A stretch of 64,000 nt of DNA from Kuschelorhynchus macadamiae (GCA_030620095.1 JAUTXW010003574.1:186001-250000), one strand, 5' to 3'. Positions 14,840-23,245 are shown, numbered from the stretch's first letter. Numbers and translations are program-made. The notes: a model not told the origin generated them from the letters alone.

Positions 14840-15043
14840 ATGCAAATCAGACCACAATGGTGTCATTATTACGACAAACTATCTAATGAATATGCGAGTG
14901 CTGTATCTGCACCTAACAAATATTGTGTAACATTAGATTTAATTCAACTTGTTCATGATAGAAGGAAGTTAGGAATAATAAAATTGAAGGAATATGTTAA
15001 AGATCCAGATTTAATGAGAGATTTTAAAAAATTGTTAGTGTAA
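14840..15043 (+). CDS. Small Polinton accessory protein, old copy
   Basis: From the ATG at 14,840 this 67-residue frame shows the pattern of the 96-residue protein at 18,930 in the younger element: P-x-W, then a YY/FYC pair, then NKYCVTLDLIQLVHD, a G-I/F-x-x-LK segment and a D-rich end. It is a paralogue of that family. Function is unknown; the predicted fold is all-helical with no membrane segment. Confidence 0.5.
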   Translation: MQIRPQWCHYYDKLSNEYASAVSAPNKYCVTLDLIQLVHDRRKLGIIKLKEYVKDPDLMRDFKKLLV

Positions 15044-15052
15044 AGCAGACAA

Positions 15053-15234
15053 TGTTTATGGAATGTTTGAAACCTGCTCTGAGTTTTATGCGTTTGAAAG
15101 ACAAAACAGTGTAGGTCGAAATATTATTGTCTATTTACATTATATGGAATATGCAGAATTATGTGGACTAGCTGCTAAGGTATGTATAGATTTTCTTAAA
15201 AGTAAAAATGAAATACATGGAAAACAAAGAAATT
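15053..15234 (+). pseudogene. Further small accessory-gene paralogue, no clear start
   Basis: An open frame encodes EYAELCGLAAKVCIDFLKSK near its end, matching CKLAAKFCNDYLKYKNE in the broken third gene at 19,238 of the younger element. No in-frame ATG begins it in a convincing place. The old Polinton thus carried at least two members of this family at its left end. Confidence 0.45.
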
Positions 15235-15355
15235 AATACATGAATTAACAAAAATTAGAGTTAAGCGTAGTAAGTTGAGTTAAGCGTAAGTAAGTTAATA
15301 TATTATGTATAATGAAATATATTTAATAAAACACATATATTTAAAGCTTATCGTT

Positions 15356-15782
15356 TTATTTCATAAAAAAATTCATAAAAAAATAGTTATACAGATGAAA
15401 AACATTTGCTAATGCACAAAAACATGGAGTTTTCTGATAAGCTGGCTGTTCATCAAATTCAATAACTGGCTTTTGAGACTATTTTCTGACAAACTCAGCC
15501 TTTTCTTCACCCTTAACGTAGATAAAGTCGACTTTTTTAGTTAAATTTCTGATAACATCTCGACGGTTATGACAAGGAGTAAATCCTTCATCCCAATCGA
15601 TATCAAGATGATTCTTCAATAGCCAAATAGCGCTGCTGTATTTCTGATAGTAAATGATTTAATGGAAAGGTTGCTTTAAATATATGATGACTGATTTTAA
15701 ATCCATCGTAAGCTGCCAATTCTTTAACAATTAATTTATTGTACTCCGCTTTAAATCCGTGTACATCTATAATGACTTTCAT
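15356..15782 (-). pseudogene. IDIQGF-type conserved Polinton protein, old copy
   Basis: The start (MKVIIDVHGFK) and the end (PCFCALANVFHLYN) match the intact 149-residue protein at 19,540-19,989. Frameshifts and stops break the middle around 15,480-15,650. It lies in the same place, between accessory genes and capsid genes. Confidence 0.75.
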
Positions 15783-15811
15783 ATCTTAAAATATTGAAAT
15801 TTTTTTACCAT

Positions 15812-15898
15812 TTAAAATTTTAATTGATATTCTCCTATTTGTCTCTTTAGCTCATGTAATTTGTGTTGAAAAATGATTAACCGATCCATATGATCCAT
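15812..15898 (-). CDS. Small coiled-coil peptide gene, old copy
   Basis: A 28-residue frame (MDHMDRLIIFQHKLHELKRQ and so on) sits directly upstream of the IDIQGF-type gene and matches in position and character the 38-residue frame at 19,995-20,111. Retention in both elements suggests the tiny gene is real. Confidence 0.45.
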   Translation of the reverse strand: MDHMDRLIIFQHKLHELKRQIGEYQLKF

Positions 15899-15933
15899 AA
15901 TGAAGGAAATTTCGTTGTGTCATGTTTTAAATA

Positions 15934-16257
15934 TTAAAACTGACGCATGCGCATTAAAGTTGTTTTTGTTAGAGGATTAGAGTTAAAAATTTTACAATGT
16001 AGGATGAGACAATAAACAGAGGTTTTTTTTATAACATTATCAAGGTCAGTAATATCATAAGTTCCTTCAAGGCTAGTAATTTCCTTATCATCTATATACA
16101 TTTTCTTTTTTCCCTTCTCTATATCAGGAATACTGACAAAAGTTTCAAAATCTGCCAACCCTAAATAATATTCCGTGCCATCATCCAAAGACATAGGAGG
16201 ATTAAAATCAAATAATAAAATAGAAGAATTCTTTGTCAGTGTAAACGTTGTAGACAT
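15934..16257 (-). pseudogene. Penton-like N-terminus fused by deletion to capsid C-terminus
   Basis: The first ~75 residues match the start of the single-jelly-roll minor capsid protein of the younger element (FNPPMSLDDGTEYYLGLADF). The frame then jumps to TSVYCLILHCKIFNSNPLTK, which corresponds to the C-terminal tail of the major capsid protein (out of frame at 20,181-20,286 in the younger element). A deletion of well over 1 kb has therefore removed the rest of the minor capsid gene, the small basic gene and nearly all of the major capsid gene. Confidence 0.8.
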
Positions 16258-16263
16258 TTTGCT

Positions 16264-16535
16264 AAGAATTTAAGAAATGCTGTAAATAATGTATTTCGTG
16301 TACTTGTATAGAAAACTAAATTTTTGCTTCACATCGTGGGTGTAAAATATATTAACAGTCTTACTTGTGTTAAAATATTTAAGAAGCTCAAGAGGTGATT
16401 TGAGATTTCCATAACTATCAAAATATACAACATCTTTTTTATTTTTTATGTAAGCCACCCAGTGAGAACCATATTTTTAATTTTTAGTTAATTTTGGTCT
16501 CTTTAAAATTTTAGCATACTTTATTATATTAATAT
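16264..16535 (-). pseudogene. Adenain-like protease, old copy lacking catalytic Cys
   Basis: The N-terminal segment RALTNINIIKYAKILK, the catalytic-His region GSHWVAY and the Asp region VVYFDSYGNL are visible. The block that should carry the catalytic cysteine (NCGQLSL in the younger copy) is deleted after KQKFS. Stops also interrupt it around 16,480. Confidence 0.8.
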
Positions 16536-17241
16536 TCGTTAATGCTCTTTGCAGAAATTTTATTTGAGCTTTTTTTTATGGTTTTCTTTACTGAACCTCC
16601 TATATCCGGCTGCAACATTCTCCAGAGCATTGTTATAACGCTGAGTTCAAGCAGTTGTCTTGATGTTTTCACATCATGAATAGCTTTGGCAATTCCTGCT
16701 GCACCACCCCCCCAAAGCACCTAAAGCTCCTAAAATTGTAAGCAAGAGTGGCGAAAATCCCCCAATTTTTTTCGAAGTTTTTATAATGCTCTTTTTTAAT
16801 TCTAAGTTTATCACCCTTAGACCCTTTTACACCCATACCAAACTATCTTTTTCCTTTCATAATTCCTGTAACCATTAAAGCCGCAGATCTCTCACCAAAT
16901 GAAGGATCTTTAGTTTTTACTCTGCCAAGCTTTCTCTGCTAGAATCTTATCAGCCCCGTGTCTTTTTGATAAATCGTTAGATTGCGAGTATGCAATGTCG
17001 TGATCTTTACAAGCAGCGTCTAAAGCGTTTATGGCACTATCCCCCCTACATAATCTTTTTTCCAACTGTGTTTTCGGTCCAGAATAGTTCTGACCAGGAA
17101 TGTGCAGTTCAACAGGTAGACTGTTAATAAGTTTATTAATAAACCTGAACCTTTCTTCTTGCCTTTCTTATTAGTTTTAAGCGTGTCAAGACTATGTATG
17201 ATCATTTTATAGTTTTTTTCTTCTAAATAAATGCTGTGCAT
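16529..17241 (-). pseudogene. PLA2/pVI-like minor capsid protein, old copy
   Basis: Broken frames reproduce the layout of the 239-residue gene at 22,468-23,187: a basic start with KKGSGL, a damaged phospholipase A2 region with HD in the reading of ~17,000, the RHGADKIL segment, and the glycine-rich hydrophobic stretch GGGAAGIAKAIHDVKT (~16,690). A string of indels separates the parts. Confidence 0.75.
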
Positions 17242-17427
17242 CTTCTTTAAATAATTTCACCATACAGCAAAAAGAGACAGTAAATACAGCAAAATATACA
17301 AAAAAATACACCTAAATAGGCAACAAAAAAAAAAAGACCAAAACAGATGGGAAAACAGACCACAAATACAGCAAAACAGACCACAAAAACAGACAAATCC
17401 ACTTATCTACAAATACCTATTATTAAA

Positions 17428-18126
17428 ATGCTATATGAGTTACTGTTGATTGAAAAACAAGCTTTTTCCCTACCTGTAAAAAACCATGATGACAAAAGTT
17501 TAAACAAATCACTTAGAAAACATGGTGATCTCTTTGGTGGTGATTCTAAGAGATGTCTTTGTGTAGGGATGTCGGGCTCAGGAAACACGAACTCCATTCT
17601 GACATTACTTCCAAATGGAATTAGATTCGAAAATGTTTATTTATACTCAAAATCACTTCATTAACCCAGGTTTGAGTATTTAAGAAATTTGTTAGAACCA
17701 ATTAAAGAGATTGGTTATTTTGAATATAATAATGATGAAAATATTATATCCCTCCATGATATTAAACTAAATTGGATTATTATATTTGATGATATTCCTT
17801 GTCAGTTTCAAATTGTTATAAGGAACGATTTTACATTTGAGAGACACCAAAATACGGATTGCTTTTTCATTTTTCAAGGTTATTCATCAATTCTCAAGAG
17901 GCTTATACGTGAAAATGCAAACCTCTTAATTGTATTTAAACAGAATCTTACTAGTTTATAACACATATATAATGACCATCGCATGATGGATATGTCATTT
18001 GAGAAATTTAAAGCCCTCTGTGAACACTGTTGGAAAGGAGACTACGGTTTCGTTATAATCGATAAGGATTGTGGTTTAAATACTGGTAGGTACAAAAACA
18101 AGTTCGATTCTTCCATACTCCTATAA
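17428..18126 (+). pseudogene. Packaging ATPase, old copy with altered Walker A
   Basis: It is the homologue of the ATPase at 23,275. It has stops at ~17,662 and ~17,960, and the Walker A loop reads GMSGSGNTN, so the essential lysine is replaced by asparagine. The downstream FIFQGYSSILKRLIREN block is intact. It is followed within a few bases by the PX-like gene, as in the younger element. Confidence 0.88.
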
Positions 18127-18128
18127 AC

Positions 18129-18238
18129 ATGGATAAACGATTAGCAAGAGAGCTAGTTAAATCGGGATGAGCTGTAAAACAAAAATATAAATCTTTAAAG
18201 TCGGAAGCCACAATGGCTCAAACCCAATTAGAGAAAAC
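18129..18238 (+). pseudogene. PX-like gene of old Polinton, 5' piece
   Basis: It begins MDKRLARELVKSG and matches the start of the younger PX-like gene at 24,009. An early stop is present. The reading continues at 37,798 on the other side of the younger Polinton. Confidence 0.85.
18233..18238. repeat. 6-bp target-site duplication, left copy (GAAAAC)
   Basis: GAAAAC directly precedes the AG that opens the terminal repeat. The same six bases follow the right terminal repeat at 37,792-37,797. Six-base duplications are the norm for Polintons. Confidence 0.92.
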
Positions 18239-18422
18239 AGTAGTTATAATAGGGGAGCGCCTCCTCCTCCTCCTCTTCCTCTCTCTCATGTCCCTCATTC
18301 TTAACTTCCTCCCCTTTTATTCTCATTCGCATCATATTTTTAATTTTTTCTCTTTGTTCTCCCACATTTGATTTTGCATTCTTAAATCTTATAAATAGGT
18401 GCATCATGATAATTTTAGTATG
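18239..18422 (+). repeat. Polinton left terminal inverted repeat
   Basis: It starts AGTAGTTATAATAGGGGAG and has a CTCC-rich outer part. It matches 37,608-37,791 in inverse orientation with only a few differences, all near the inner edge. Confidence 0.93.
18390..18397 (+). promoter_or_regulatory. TATA box in left terminal repeat, reading inward
   Basis: TATAAATA lies ~140 bp before the first accessory gene (18,535). The mirror copy in the right repeat (37,633-37,640) faces the RING genes. Confidence 0.5.
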
Positions 18423-18534
18423 CCGAGGCACATTTACTAAGCTGTGCTCGAGTTGCGTAAAAAGTTATTTTTGAATTTTTCCACCAATTTTGTATAAAAC
18501 AAAAAGAAAAAATGTGTCAAGTAATAAGTGAATT

Positions 18535-18924
18535 ATGTGTAATCGCGAAAAATTAACTACAACTATCAGACAGTTAAAAGTTAAATATCTCAATTTCTTT
18601 GAAGTGATTTCGAAAGATGAATACACCAAGCTGTTTTATCCACTGAAACGAGATTATTTGGAAGCAATTGACTGTTGTGATGATTATTTAGAAGGAATTA
18701 TAAGCCTTACTACGTTTTTCAATACATTTGGGAAATCATACTTTGTAGGAGAATTAAGCCACCTAATAGAATTTATAGGAGAAGATTGCCAATTTATACC
18801 TGCTATTATTGCAACCCAAAAGAGGTTTCAATTATACGAAGATAAAAAACAGGTATTATCAAGGAAAGTTAATCCTATTCGCAAGAGACGTCCCCCTACA
18901 TATTTAAAATATTATGTTAAATAA
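18535..18924 (+). CDS. Polinton accessory protein 1, unknown function
   Basis: This 129-residue frame is the first gene inside the left terminal repeat. I do not recognise the family. The centre (AIDCCDDYLEGIISLTTFFN, then a G-x-x-YFV-x-ELSHLIEFIGED stretch) parallels the 96-residue protein that starts six bases after this gene ends. This points to tandem duplication. The C-terminal ~25 residues are basic (VNPIRKRRPP). No signal peptide or membrane segment is evident. A TATA-like TGTATAAAAC lies ~45 bp upstream. Confidence 0.6.
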   Translation: MCNREKLTTTIRQLKVKYLNFFEVISKDEYTKLFYPLKRDYLEAIDCCDDYLEGIISLTTFFNTFGKSYFVGELSHLIEFIGEDCQFIPAIIATQKRFQLYEDKKQVLSRKVNPIRKRRPPTYLKYYVK

Positions 18925-18929
18925 ATGAA

Positions 18930-19220
18930 ATGGCTGAGTTGCTGATTGCAGTTAAATTATTAGAGGAGAAATTTAGTAATCTTTCAAAAACCTATTTCTC
19001 ATATTGTATGGCAAGTGGTCCGGAGTGGATAGACTTTTATTGTAATCAATCTGCGGAATTCGTAAAGGTTGCCCTCTGTTGCAACAAATACATTGAAACA
19101 TTAAATTTTTTTCAACTTATTCAAGATCTAAAAGATATTGGCTTTGGTTACTATTTAAAAGACTTGAAGCAATTTATTGACGAGGATACTATTCTTCAAG
19201 AAATTGAAAAGGAAGAATAA
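18930..19220 (+). CDS. Polinton accessory protein 2, unknown function
   Basis: This 96-residue, mostly helical, cysteine-containing protein follows gene 1 after a few bases. Its segment ALCCNKYIETLNFFQLIQDL followed by GFGYYLKDLKQFIDED aligns with gene 1, with the broken gene 3 at 19,238 and with 14,840-15,043 of the old Polinton. A fast-changing gene family at a virus-like element's end often acts on the host, but nothing in the sequence shows how. Confidence 0.6.
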   Translation: MAELLIAVKLLEEKFSNLSKTYFSYCMASGPEWIDFYCNQSAEFVKVALCCNKYIETLNFFQLIQDLKDIGFGYYLKDLKQFIDEDTILQEIEKEE

Positions 19221-19237
19221 ATTTAATAATATTTACA

Positions 19238-19513
19238 ATGGAGCAAATGGTTACTGAAATGTATGAAGAGTTTATTATATCTGCTGCATACTTCTAATAT
19301 TTATCAATTGTAGGCGAAGAAGACGCAGAAGCACAAGATTTGTCAGCATATGTTAATAATATAGATCGAATGGAACAATGTAAATTAGCCGCTAAATTTT
19401 GTAATGATTATTTAAAATATAAAAATGAGTATGAACTTTTAAATGAATTTAGAAAATTAGATTTAAGGTATCATATTAATTGTATTCAATCATGGTTGGT
19501 TAATGCAAAATAA
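19238..19513 (+). pseudogene. Polinton accessory gene 3, one in-frame stop
   Basis: From the ATG at 19,238 the frame runs 92 codons with a TAA at 19,295-19,297. The C-terminal half (CKLAAKFCNDYLKYKNEYELL, truncated here to its recognisable core, and ending in CIQSWLVNAK) resembles genes 1 and 2 and the old frame at 15,053. A GTATGA...TAG segment at 19,261-19,313 looks intron-like, but its removal would break the frame, so a nonsense mutation is the simpler reading. Confidence 0.55.
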
Positions 19514-19539
19514 AAAAGTAATTAAGTTTTTTTATATTT

Positions 19540-19989
19540 TTATTCATTCATAAAACAATTGTCATATAAAAATAACACATTTGTCAAAGCACACATACAA
19601 GGTGATTTTGAATGATAGAAGCATTTTGGTTCCATTAGCTTTAGCGCTGGTTGTTCATCTATTTCAATCAAAGGCTTTTTAGAATATTTCTGTATAAAAT
19701 CCTTTTTTTCGCTTCCTTTTACAAAAACAAAATCTGCTTTCTTCGTAAGTGTTTCAATTATTTTTGGGAAATGATGCAATGGAGTAAATCCATTATTCCA
19801 ATGTATACAATGATAATTTTTCGTTAACCATACCGCCTGCTTGTGACAATCAGGTGAAAGAAACTCCATTGGAAAAGGCTTTTTAAAAATGTAATGAGTC
19901 ATTTCATAACCATCAAAAGCTGCAAGCTCTTTCGGTATAAATTTATTTTTTTCATCCTTGAATCCTTGAATATCTATAACCAATCTCAT
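19540..19989 (-). CDS. Conserved Polinton protein (IDIQGF-type), unknown function
   Basis: This 149-residue protein starts MRLVIDIQGFKDEKNKFIP and ends with a Cys/His-rich tail (KCFYHSKSPCMCALTNVLF). The first strand with an acidic residue (IDIQG), a W-L-T-x-N-Y-H segment and a later KADFVFVKG strand suggest a nuclease-like alpha/beta fold, but this is only a resemblance and I claim no activity. The gene is kept, broken, in the old Polinton at 15,356-15,782. It is the last gene of the leftward capsid block and is intact here. Confidence 0.7.
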   Translation of the reverse strand: MRLVIDIQGFKDEKNKFIPKELAAFDGYEMTHYIFKKPFPMEFLSPDCHKQAVWLTKNYHCIHWNNGFTPLHHFPKIIETLTKKADFVFVKGSEKKDFIQKYSKKPLIEIDEQPALKLMEPKCFYHSKSPCMCALTNVLFLYDNCFMNE

Positions 19990-19994
19990 ATTTT

Positions 19995-20111
19995 CTAAGC
20001 AGCAAATTTTTTAATGAGACTTTTTTTACTTGAATAATTGGCAATTGCTTCTTTCAGTTGATTAATTTTAAAAATAAATTTTTCAATTTGTAGTTGTAGT
20101 TTTGATGTCAT
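19995..20111 (-). CDS. 38-residue helical peptide gene
   Basis: The frame MTSKLQLQIEKFIFKINQ continues to a lysine-rich end (KKSLIKKF). It ends six bases before the next gene starts. It has heptad-like hydrophobic spacing and a basic tail. A counterpart in the same place in the old Polinton (15,812-15,898) supports it. Confidence 0.5.
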   Translation of the reverse strand: MTSKLQLQIEKFIFKINQLKEAIANYSSKKSLIKKFAA

Positions 20112-20180
20112 GACTAAAACTAAAAGCTTTTGAAAATTTCTTTAAATTAAATCGGAATATGAAAATAGTGGGGATAAAGT

Positions 20181-21181
20181 TTATAATTGTTTCACAATTT
20201 TAGTAAGAGGGTTGTAGCTAAATAATTTGTCATGTAAAATAAGACAATAAGCAGAAGTAGTTTTCTTCGAAATTTGCATTGTGTGTCAATATTTGACAAG
20301 GTAATATTGTCAAATTTACTCATATCTTTAACAATTTTCCCTTTTCTGTTTTCTTGAAAGCCAATCACAACATGACGAGGAGCTTCTAGTTTACTAGTTG
20401 TTTTTACCGGCCATGTGTGACGGGTTGTTTCGGTTAGAGAAGAATATTCAACAAGTTCCCAACTCCTGAATCCTATCAATATATTTTTATTTGATTCTAA
20501 TATTTTTGATAGAGCAAGTTGTTGTGGCATATCAACTAGAATGTGAGGAACTTTCCAATAAATTTTATCGAAAGTAACCAATGGAGTGTCAGGAGCAGTA
20601 ACAAGGTGTGCCGGATCTTCTTTGAAAATAACACCATCTAAATCATCAGTTGATCTAATAAGAACCAATTCCTGTTTCATATTCATAATAATTTTTCTGT
20701 AATCTTCAAAAAATCCTAAAAGCATTTTTAGTGGTATGGATACGGAGAATTTTCCATCATTATCAACTAAAATTGTATCACCTTCTTTCCGATGTGGAAA
20801 GCAACCTGCATTTTCCAGTTTTAAACTTTCGTTGGTATTGTGAGAAAGGTAGCTTTTTAAGGTTGATGCTAATCCAACATTTCTTATTGAATCTATAGTA
20901 ATTCCGTTTAGTTCATAGCGGATTTCTCTGAACAAAAAGGCTATACCATTGTTAATAAATAGCAATTCTTTCTTATATTTACCTTCTGTATTAGTTAATT
21001 TTCCTTCGATATAAAGTAAACTATCTGATGGTAGAGTGTAAGCATCGAGTTCTTGAATTGGGATCCTTATTTCATCATTGTAATCGAATTTTGAAGAAAT
21101 ATATGGTTGATATGTGTGAAGCTCAGAACTGACGATGGAATTGTCTAGATAAAGCTTTTCGTTTACGTTTAATATGTTCAT
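20181..21181 (-). pseudogene. Major capsid protein (double jelly roll), deleted and frameshifted
   Basis: The 329-residue frame beginning MNILNVNEKLYLDNS is the Polinton major capsid protein, the building block of the capsid faces. The first jelly-roll part is well preserved (SLLYIEGKLTNTEGKY, INNGIAFLFREIRYELNG). After ~residue 300 (DNITLSNIDTQ) the frame changes. A conserved C-terminal tail (TTSAYCLILHDKLFSYNPLT) is present out of frame at 20,181-20,286. From the usual family length I infer that roughly 100 residues of the second jelly roll are missing, so normal capsids could not form. The start overlaps the stop of the upstream gene by one base. Confidence 0.82.
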
Positions 21182-21360
21182 TATTTTAAAACAGTGAAAC
21201 CCAAGGATGTGAGAAATTTACGATTATCCCGTCTTAACTTGTTGGTGTTGGATTTGATACTGAACTGTTGTTTAGTCTTTTTCTTTTTATAAGTTTTTAC
21301 TTTGTTGATAGTGGTAGGGGCAAGTCTCATCCCAAGGGCTCTATTATATCTAACAACCAT
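21181..21360 (-). CDS. Small basic protein between the capsid genes
   Basis: This 59-residue, very basic protein starts MVVRYNRALGMRLAPTTINK and ends NRKFLTSLGFTVLK. Its stop overlaps the major capsid start (TAATG), so the two may be translated or transcribed together. The charge suggests a nucleic-acid-binding core protein or a capsid cement, but this is inference. The ATG at 21,360 is preferred to a GTG four codons upstream. Confidence 0.65.
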   Translation of the reverse strand: MVVRYNRALGMRLAPTTINKVKTYKKKKTKQQFSIKSNTNKLRRDNRKFLTSLGFTVLK

Positions 21361-21361
21361 T

Positions 21362-22059
21362 TTATATTTCACTTGTTTGTAAATGTAACCTTATTGTTAT
21401 AGTTTCTCTTCTAAAACTGATAAGTTCTCCGTCTTGATCAACTATTTTAACTGTTATATTGTTAATTGCTTTGACGCTAACTGGAAAATACAAAATGGGC
21501 AAAGGAGATTCAACTATTTTATACCCTGGAGCTACAGTTGGATAAAACTGGTGAATAATATGAACAGGTTTACCATTATTGTAAGAACCGACACAAATAT
21601 TACAGTCAATACAAATAGCATTCACCTTAGTTATTTTTGCAACATTATCTGATTCTTCCTCTTTCATAGCTTCTAGTATCCTGCTATTAAAACCCAACAT
21701 TTTTCCTATCGAATCTTCCTTGGTAAAATCAATTATTCTACTACACATTAAAAAAGTTTTTAGAGTATTAACATTTGCTTTTAAAAGAAAAAAATTTTTT
21801 CATTCGGAAATAAATCTTCTATACTTTCTCTTATGTATGTTTCTATATCTTTAATGTCATAAGTTCCGTCGGGAATAACAATTACTTTATTATCTATATA
21901 AATTTTATTATATGCTTCTTTTATATTGGGGATAGTCATAAACGTTTCAAAATCAGCTAAACCCAGGTAATATTGTTTTTCATCCTCTAAATATATGGGC
22001 GGATTAAAATCAGCAGACAAAACAGAACTGTTTCCTGATATGGCAATTGTGGTAGACAT
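21362..22059 (-). pseudogene. Minor capsid (penton-like, single jelly roll) gene with frameshift
   Basis: Two frames form one protein. The N-terminal piece (22,059-21,781) starts MSTTIAISGNSS and has the FNPPIYLEDEKQYYLGLADF block. The C-terminal piece (21,748-21,362) contains PVSVKAINNITVKIVDQDGE and the final ETITIRLHLQ strand of Polinton penton-like proteins. The break lies in a run of T at ~21,785-21,792, a typical slippage or sequencing-error site. This protein would form the vertices of the capsid. Confidence 0.8.
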
Positions 22060-22069
22060 TGCAGTTTAC

Positions 22070-22475
22070 TTATGAATGAGATATTACAATAAATAATGAG
22101 TTTATATATTTTTTTGCAAAACATTTTAGGGATAGTTGACCACAGTTATATGAATTAAATTTTTGTTTATTTTCATAAGTATAAAATACATCCACTTTGC
22201 CATTCGAATTAAAATATTTGAGAAGTTCAAAAGGTGGTTTTAAATTTCCATAACTATCAAAATATATTACATTTTTGTTATTTTTAATATAAGCAGTCCA
22301 ATGAGATCCTTTATTTTGTTTTTTATCCAAATTTACAATACCAGATGCTTTCAGATTAATTTTTTTTGGAAGTTCATCGAGCATAAAAACACCTCTAAAG
22401 CCAGTTATTTTTAACAGCTTTACATATTTAATAATATCATTGTTCGTAAGTGCTCTTTTTGGAAAACTTATTTTG
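22070..22475 (-). CDS. Adenain-like cysteine protease (capsid maturation)
   Basis: The core is an adenovirus-type (C5/Ulp1-fold) protease that would process capsid precursors. Counting from MLDELP at 22,384, His28 (GSHWTAY), Asp43 (IYFDSYGNL), Gln74 and Cys81 (YNCGQLSL) are all present. The homologous region starts further upstream: RALTNNDIIKYVKLLK is in frame before that methionine and recurs in the old copy, yet no ATG precedes it before the PLA2 gene. The true start is therefore unclear. The gene overlaps the end of the PLA2 gene. The C-terminus after the Cys is somewhat short. Confidence 0.82.
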
Positions 22476-23187
22476 AGTTTTTTTTTTGTCTGATTGCTTT
22501 CATTTTGACGGATCCTCCTTTATAAGGTCTAATAAATAGTCCCTTTCCTTTATATGGTCTAATATATAATCCTTTGCCTTCTTTAGAAGCATTTTCCATT
22601 GTAATATTATGTCTATGTATTTCTTCTAGTTGCTGTTTAGCTGCTTTAGCATCATTTACTGCCTTAGCAATTCCTGCCGCGCCTCCACCTAGTGCACCCA
22701 GGGCGCCAAGAATGGGAAACAAAAGAGGTAGAAATCCTCCAATTTTTTTGGGTGTTCGAATGATTCGTTTTTTTCTCAATTTAAATTTACCCCCTTTTGT
22801 ATTTTTTAATCCCAAACCGAACTTTCTTTTACCCTTCATTATTCCTGCAACACTTAAAGCTGCAATTTTTTCACCAATAGAAGAATCTTTAGCTTTTACC
22901 CTATCCCAGGCTTTTTTTTCTAATATTTGGTCAGATATGTGTCTTTTTGATAAATCTTCAGTCTGAGAGTAAGATATATCATGTTCTTTGCAAGCGGAAT
23001 CCAATGGATTTATACCAACGTCACCTCTAGTTAATCTTTTTTCCAAGTTGGTGCCGGGACCACAATATTTATATCCTGGTATATGAACTTCGAAAGGTAG
23101 TTTACTAATTAATTTATTTACTATACCAGAGCCTTTTCTATTACGTGTTTTAATAGTTTTTTTCAACTTATGACGACCCACAGTCAT
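22468..23187 (-). CDS. Minor capsid protein with phospholipase A2 domain and pVI-like segment
   Basis: This 239-residue protein is basic at the N-terminus. It then carries a virus-type phospholipase A2 domain: the calcium loop YCGPGT at 41-46 and the catalytic pair H69-D70 in ACKEHDISY, as in parvovirus VP1 unique regions. Residues ~150-177 form a glycine-rich amphipathic stretch (GGFLPLLFPILGALGALGGG), like the membrane-lytic helix of adenovirus pVI. The C-terminus repeats GKGLYIRPYK and GKGLFIRPYK. All this points to membrane breach during entry. It is uninterrupted. It is transcribed away from the ATPase from a shared 87-bp promoter region. Confidence 0.9.
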   Translation of the reverse strand: MTVGRHKLKKTIKTRNRKGSGIVNKLISKLPFEVHIPGYKYCGPGTNLEKRLTRGDVGINPLDSACKEHDISYSQTEDLSKRHISDQILEKKAWDRVKAKDSSIGEKIAALSVAGIMKGKRKFGLGLKNTKGGKFKLRKKRIIRTPKKIGGFLPLLFPILGALGALGGGAAGIAKAVNDAKAAKQQLEEIHRHNITMENASKEGKGLYIRPYKGKGLFIRPYKGGSVKMKAIRQKKNSK

Positions 23188-23229
23188 TGAAGTTCTTATT
23201 ATACTAAAAGCACATTGACATTTTTCTGG

Positions 23230-23245
23230 TATAAATACTTTTATA
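23230..23245. promoter_or_regulatory. Divergent promoter with two opposed TATA boxes
   Basis: TATAAATA (+, 23,230-23,237) and TATAAAAG (-, 23,245-23,238) lie back to back in the 87 bp between the PLA2 gene and the ATPase gene. Each is ~40-50 bp from its ATG. Confidence 0.65.

Larger units (their letters stand above)
14399..18238. mobile_element. Old Maverick/Polinton, left part
   Basis: Remnants follow the same order and orientation as the younger Polinton at 18,239-37,791: accessory genes (+), IDIQGF-type protein, capsid proteins, protease and PLA2 protein (-), ATPase and the start of the PX-like gene (+). The element is cut at 18,238 by the younger insertion and resumes at 37,798 after the target duplication GAAAAC. 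Its left terminal repeat could not be recognised. Confidence 0.85.

Noticed and set aside
18228..18431. 67-codon minus-strand frame in the left terminal repeat, and its mirror at 37,659-37,859
   Set aside because: They are readings of the CTCC/GAGG-rich terminal repeat and have no independent support.
19261..19313. GTATGA...TAG segment as an intron in accessory gene 3
   Set aside because: It is 53 bp long, so removing it breaks the conserved downstream frame; an in-frame stop explains the data better.
22574..22966. 130-codon plus-strand frame opposite the PLA2 gene
   Set aside because: It is an antisense shadow of a well-supported gene.
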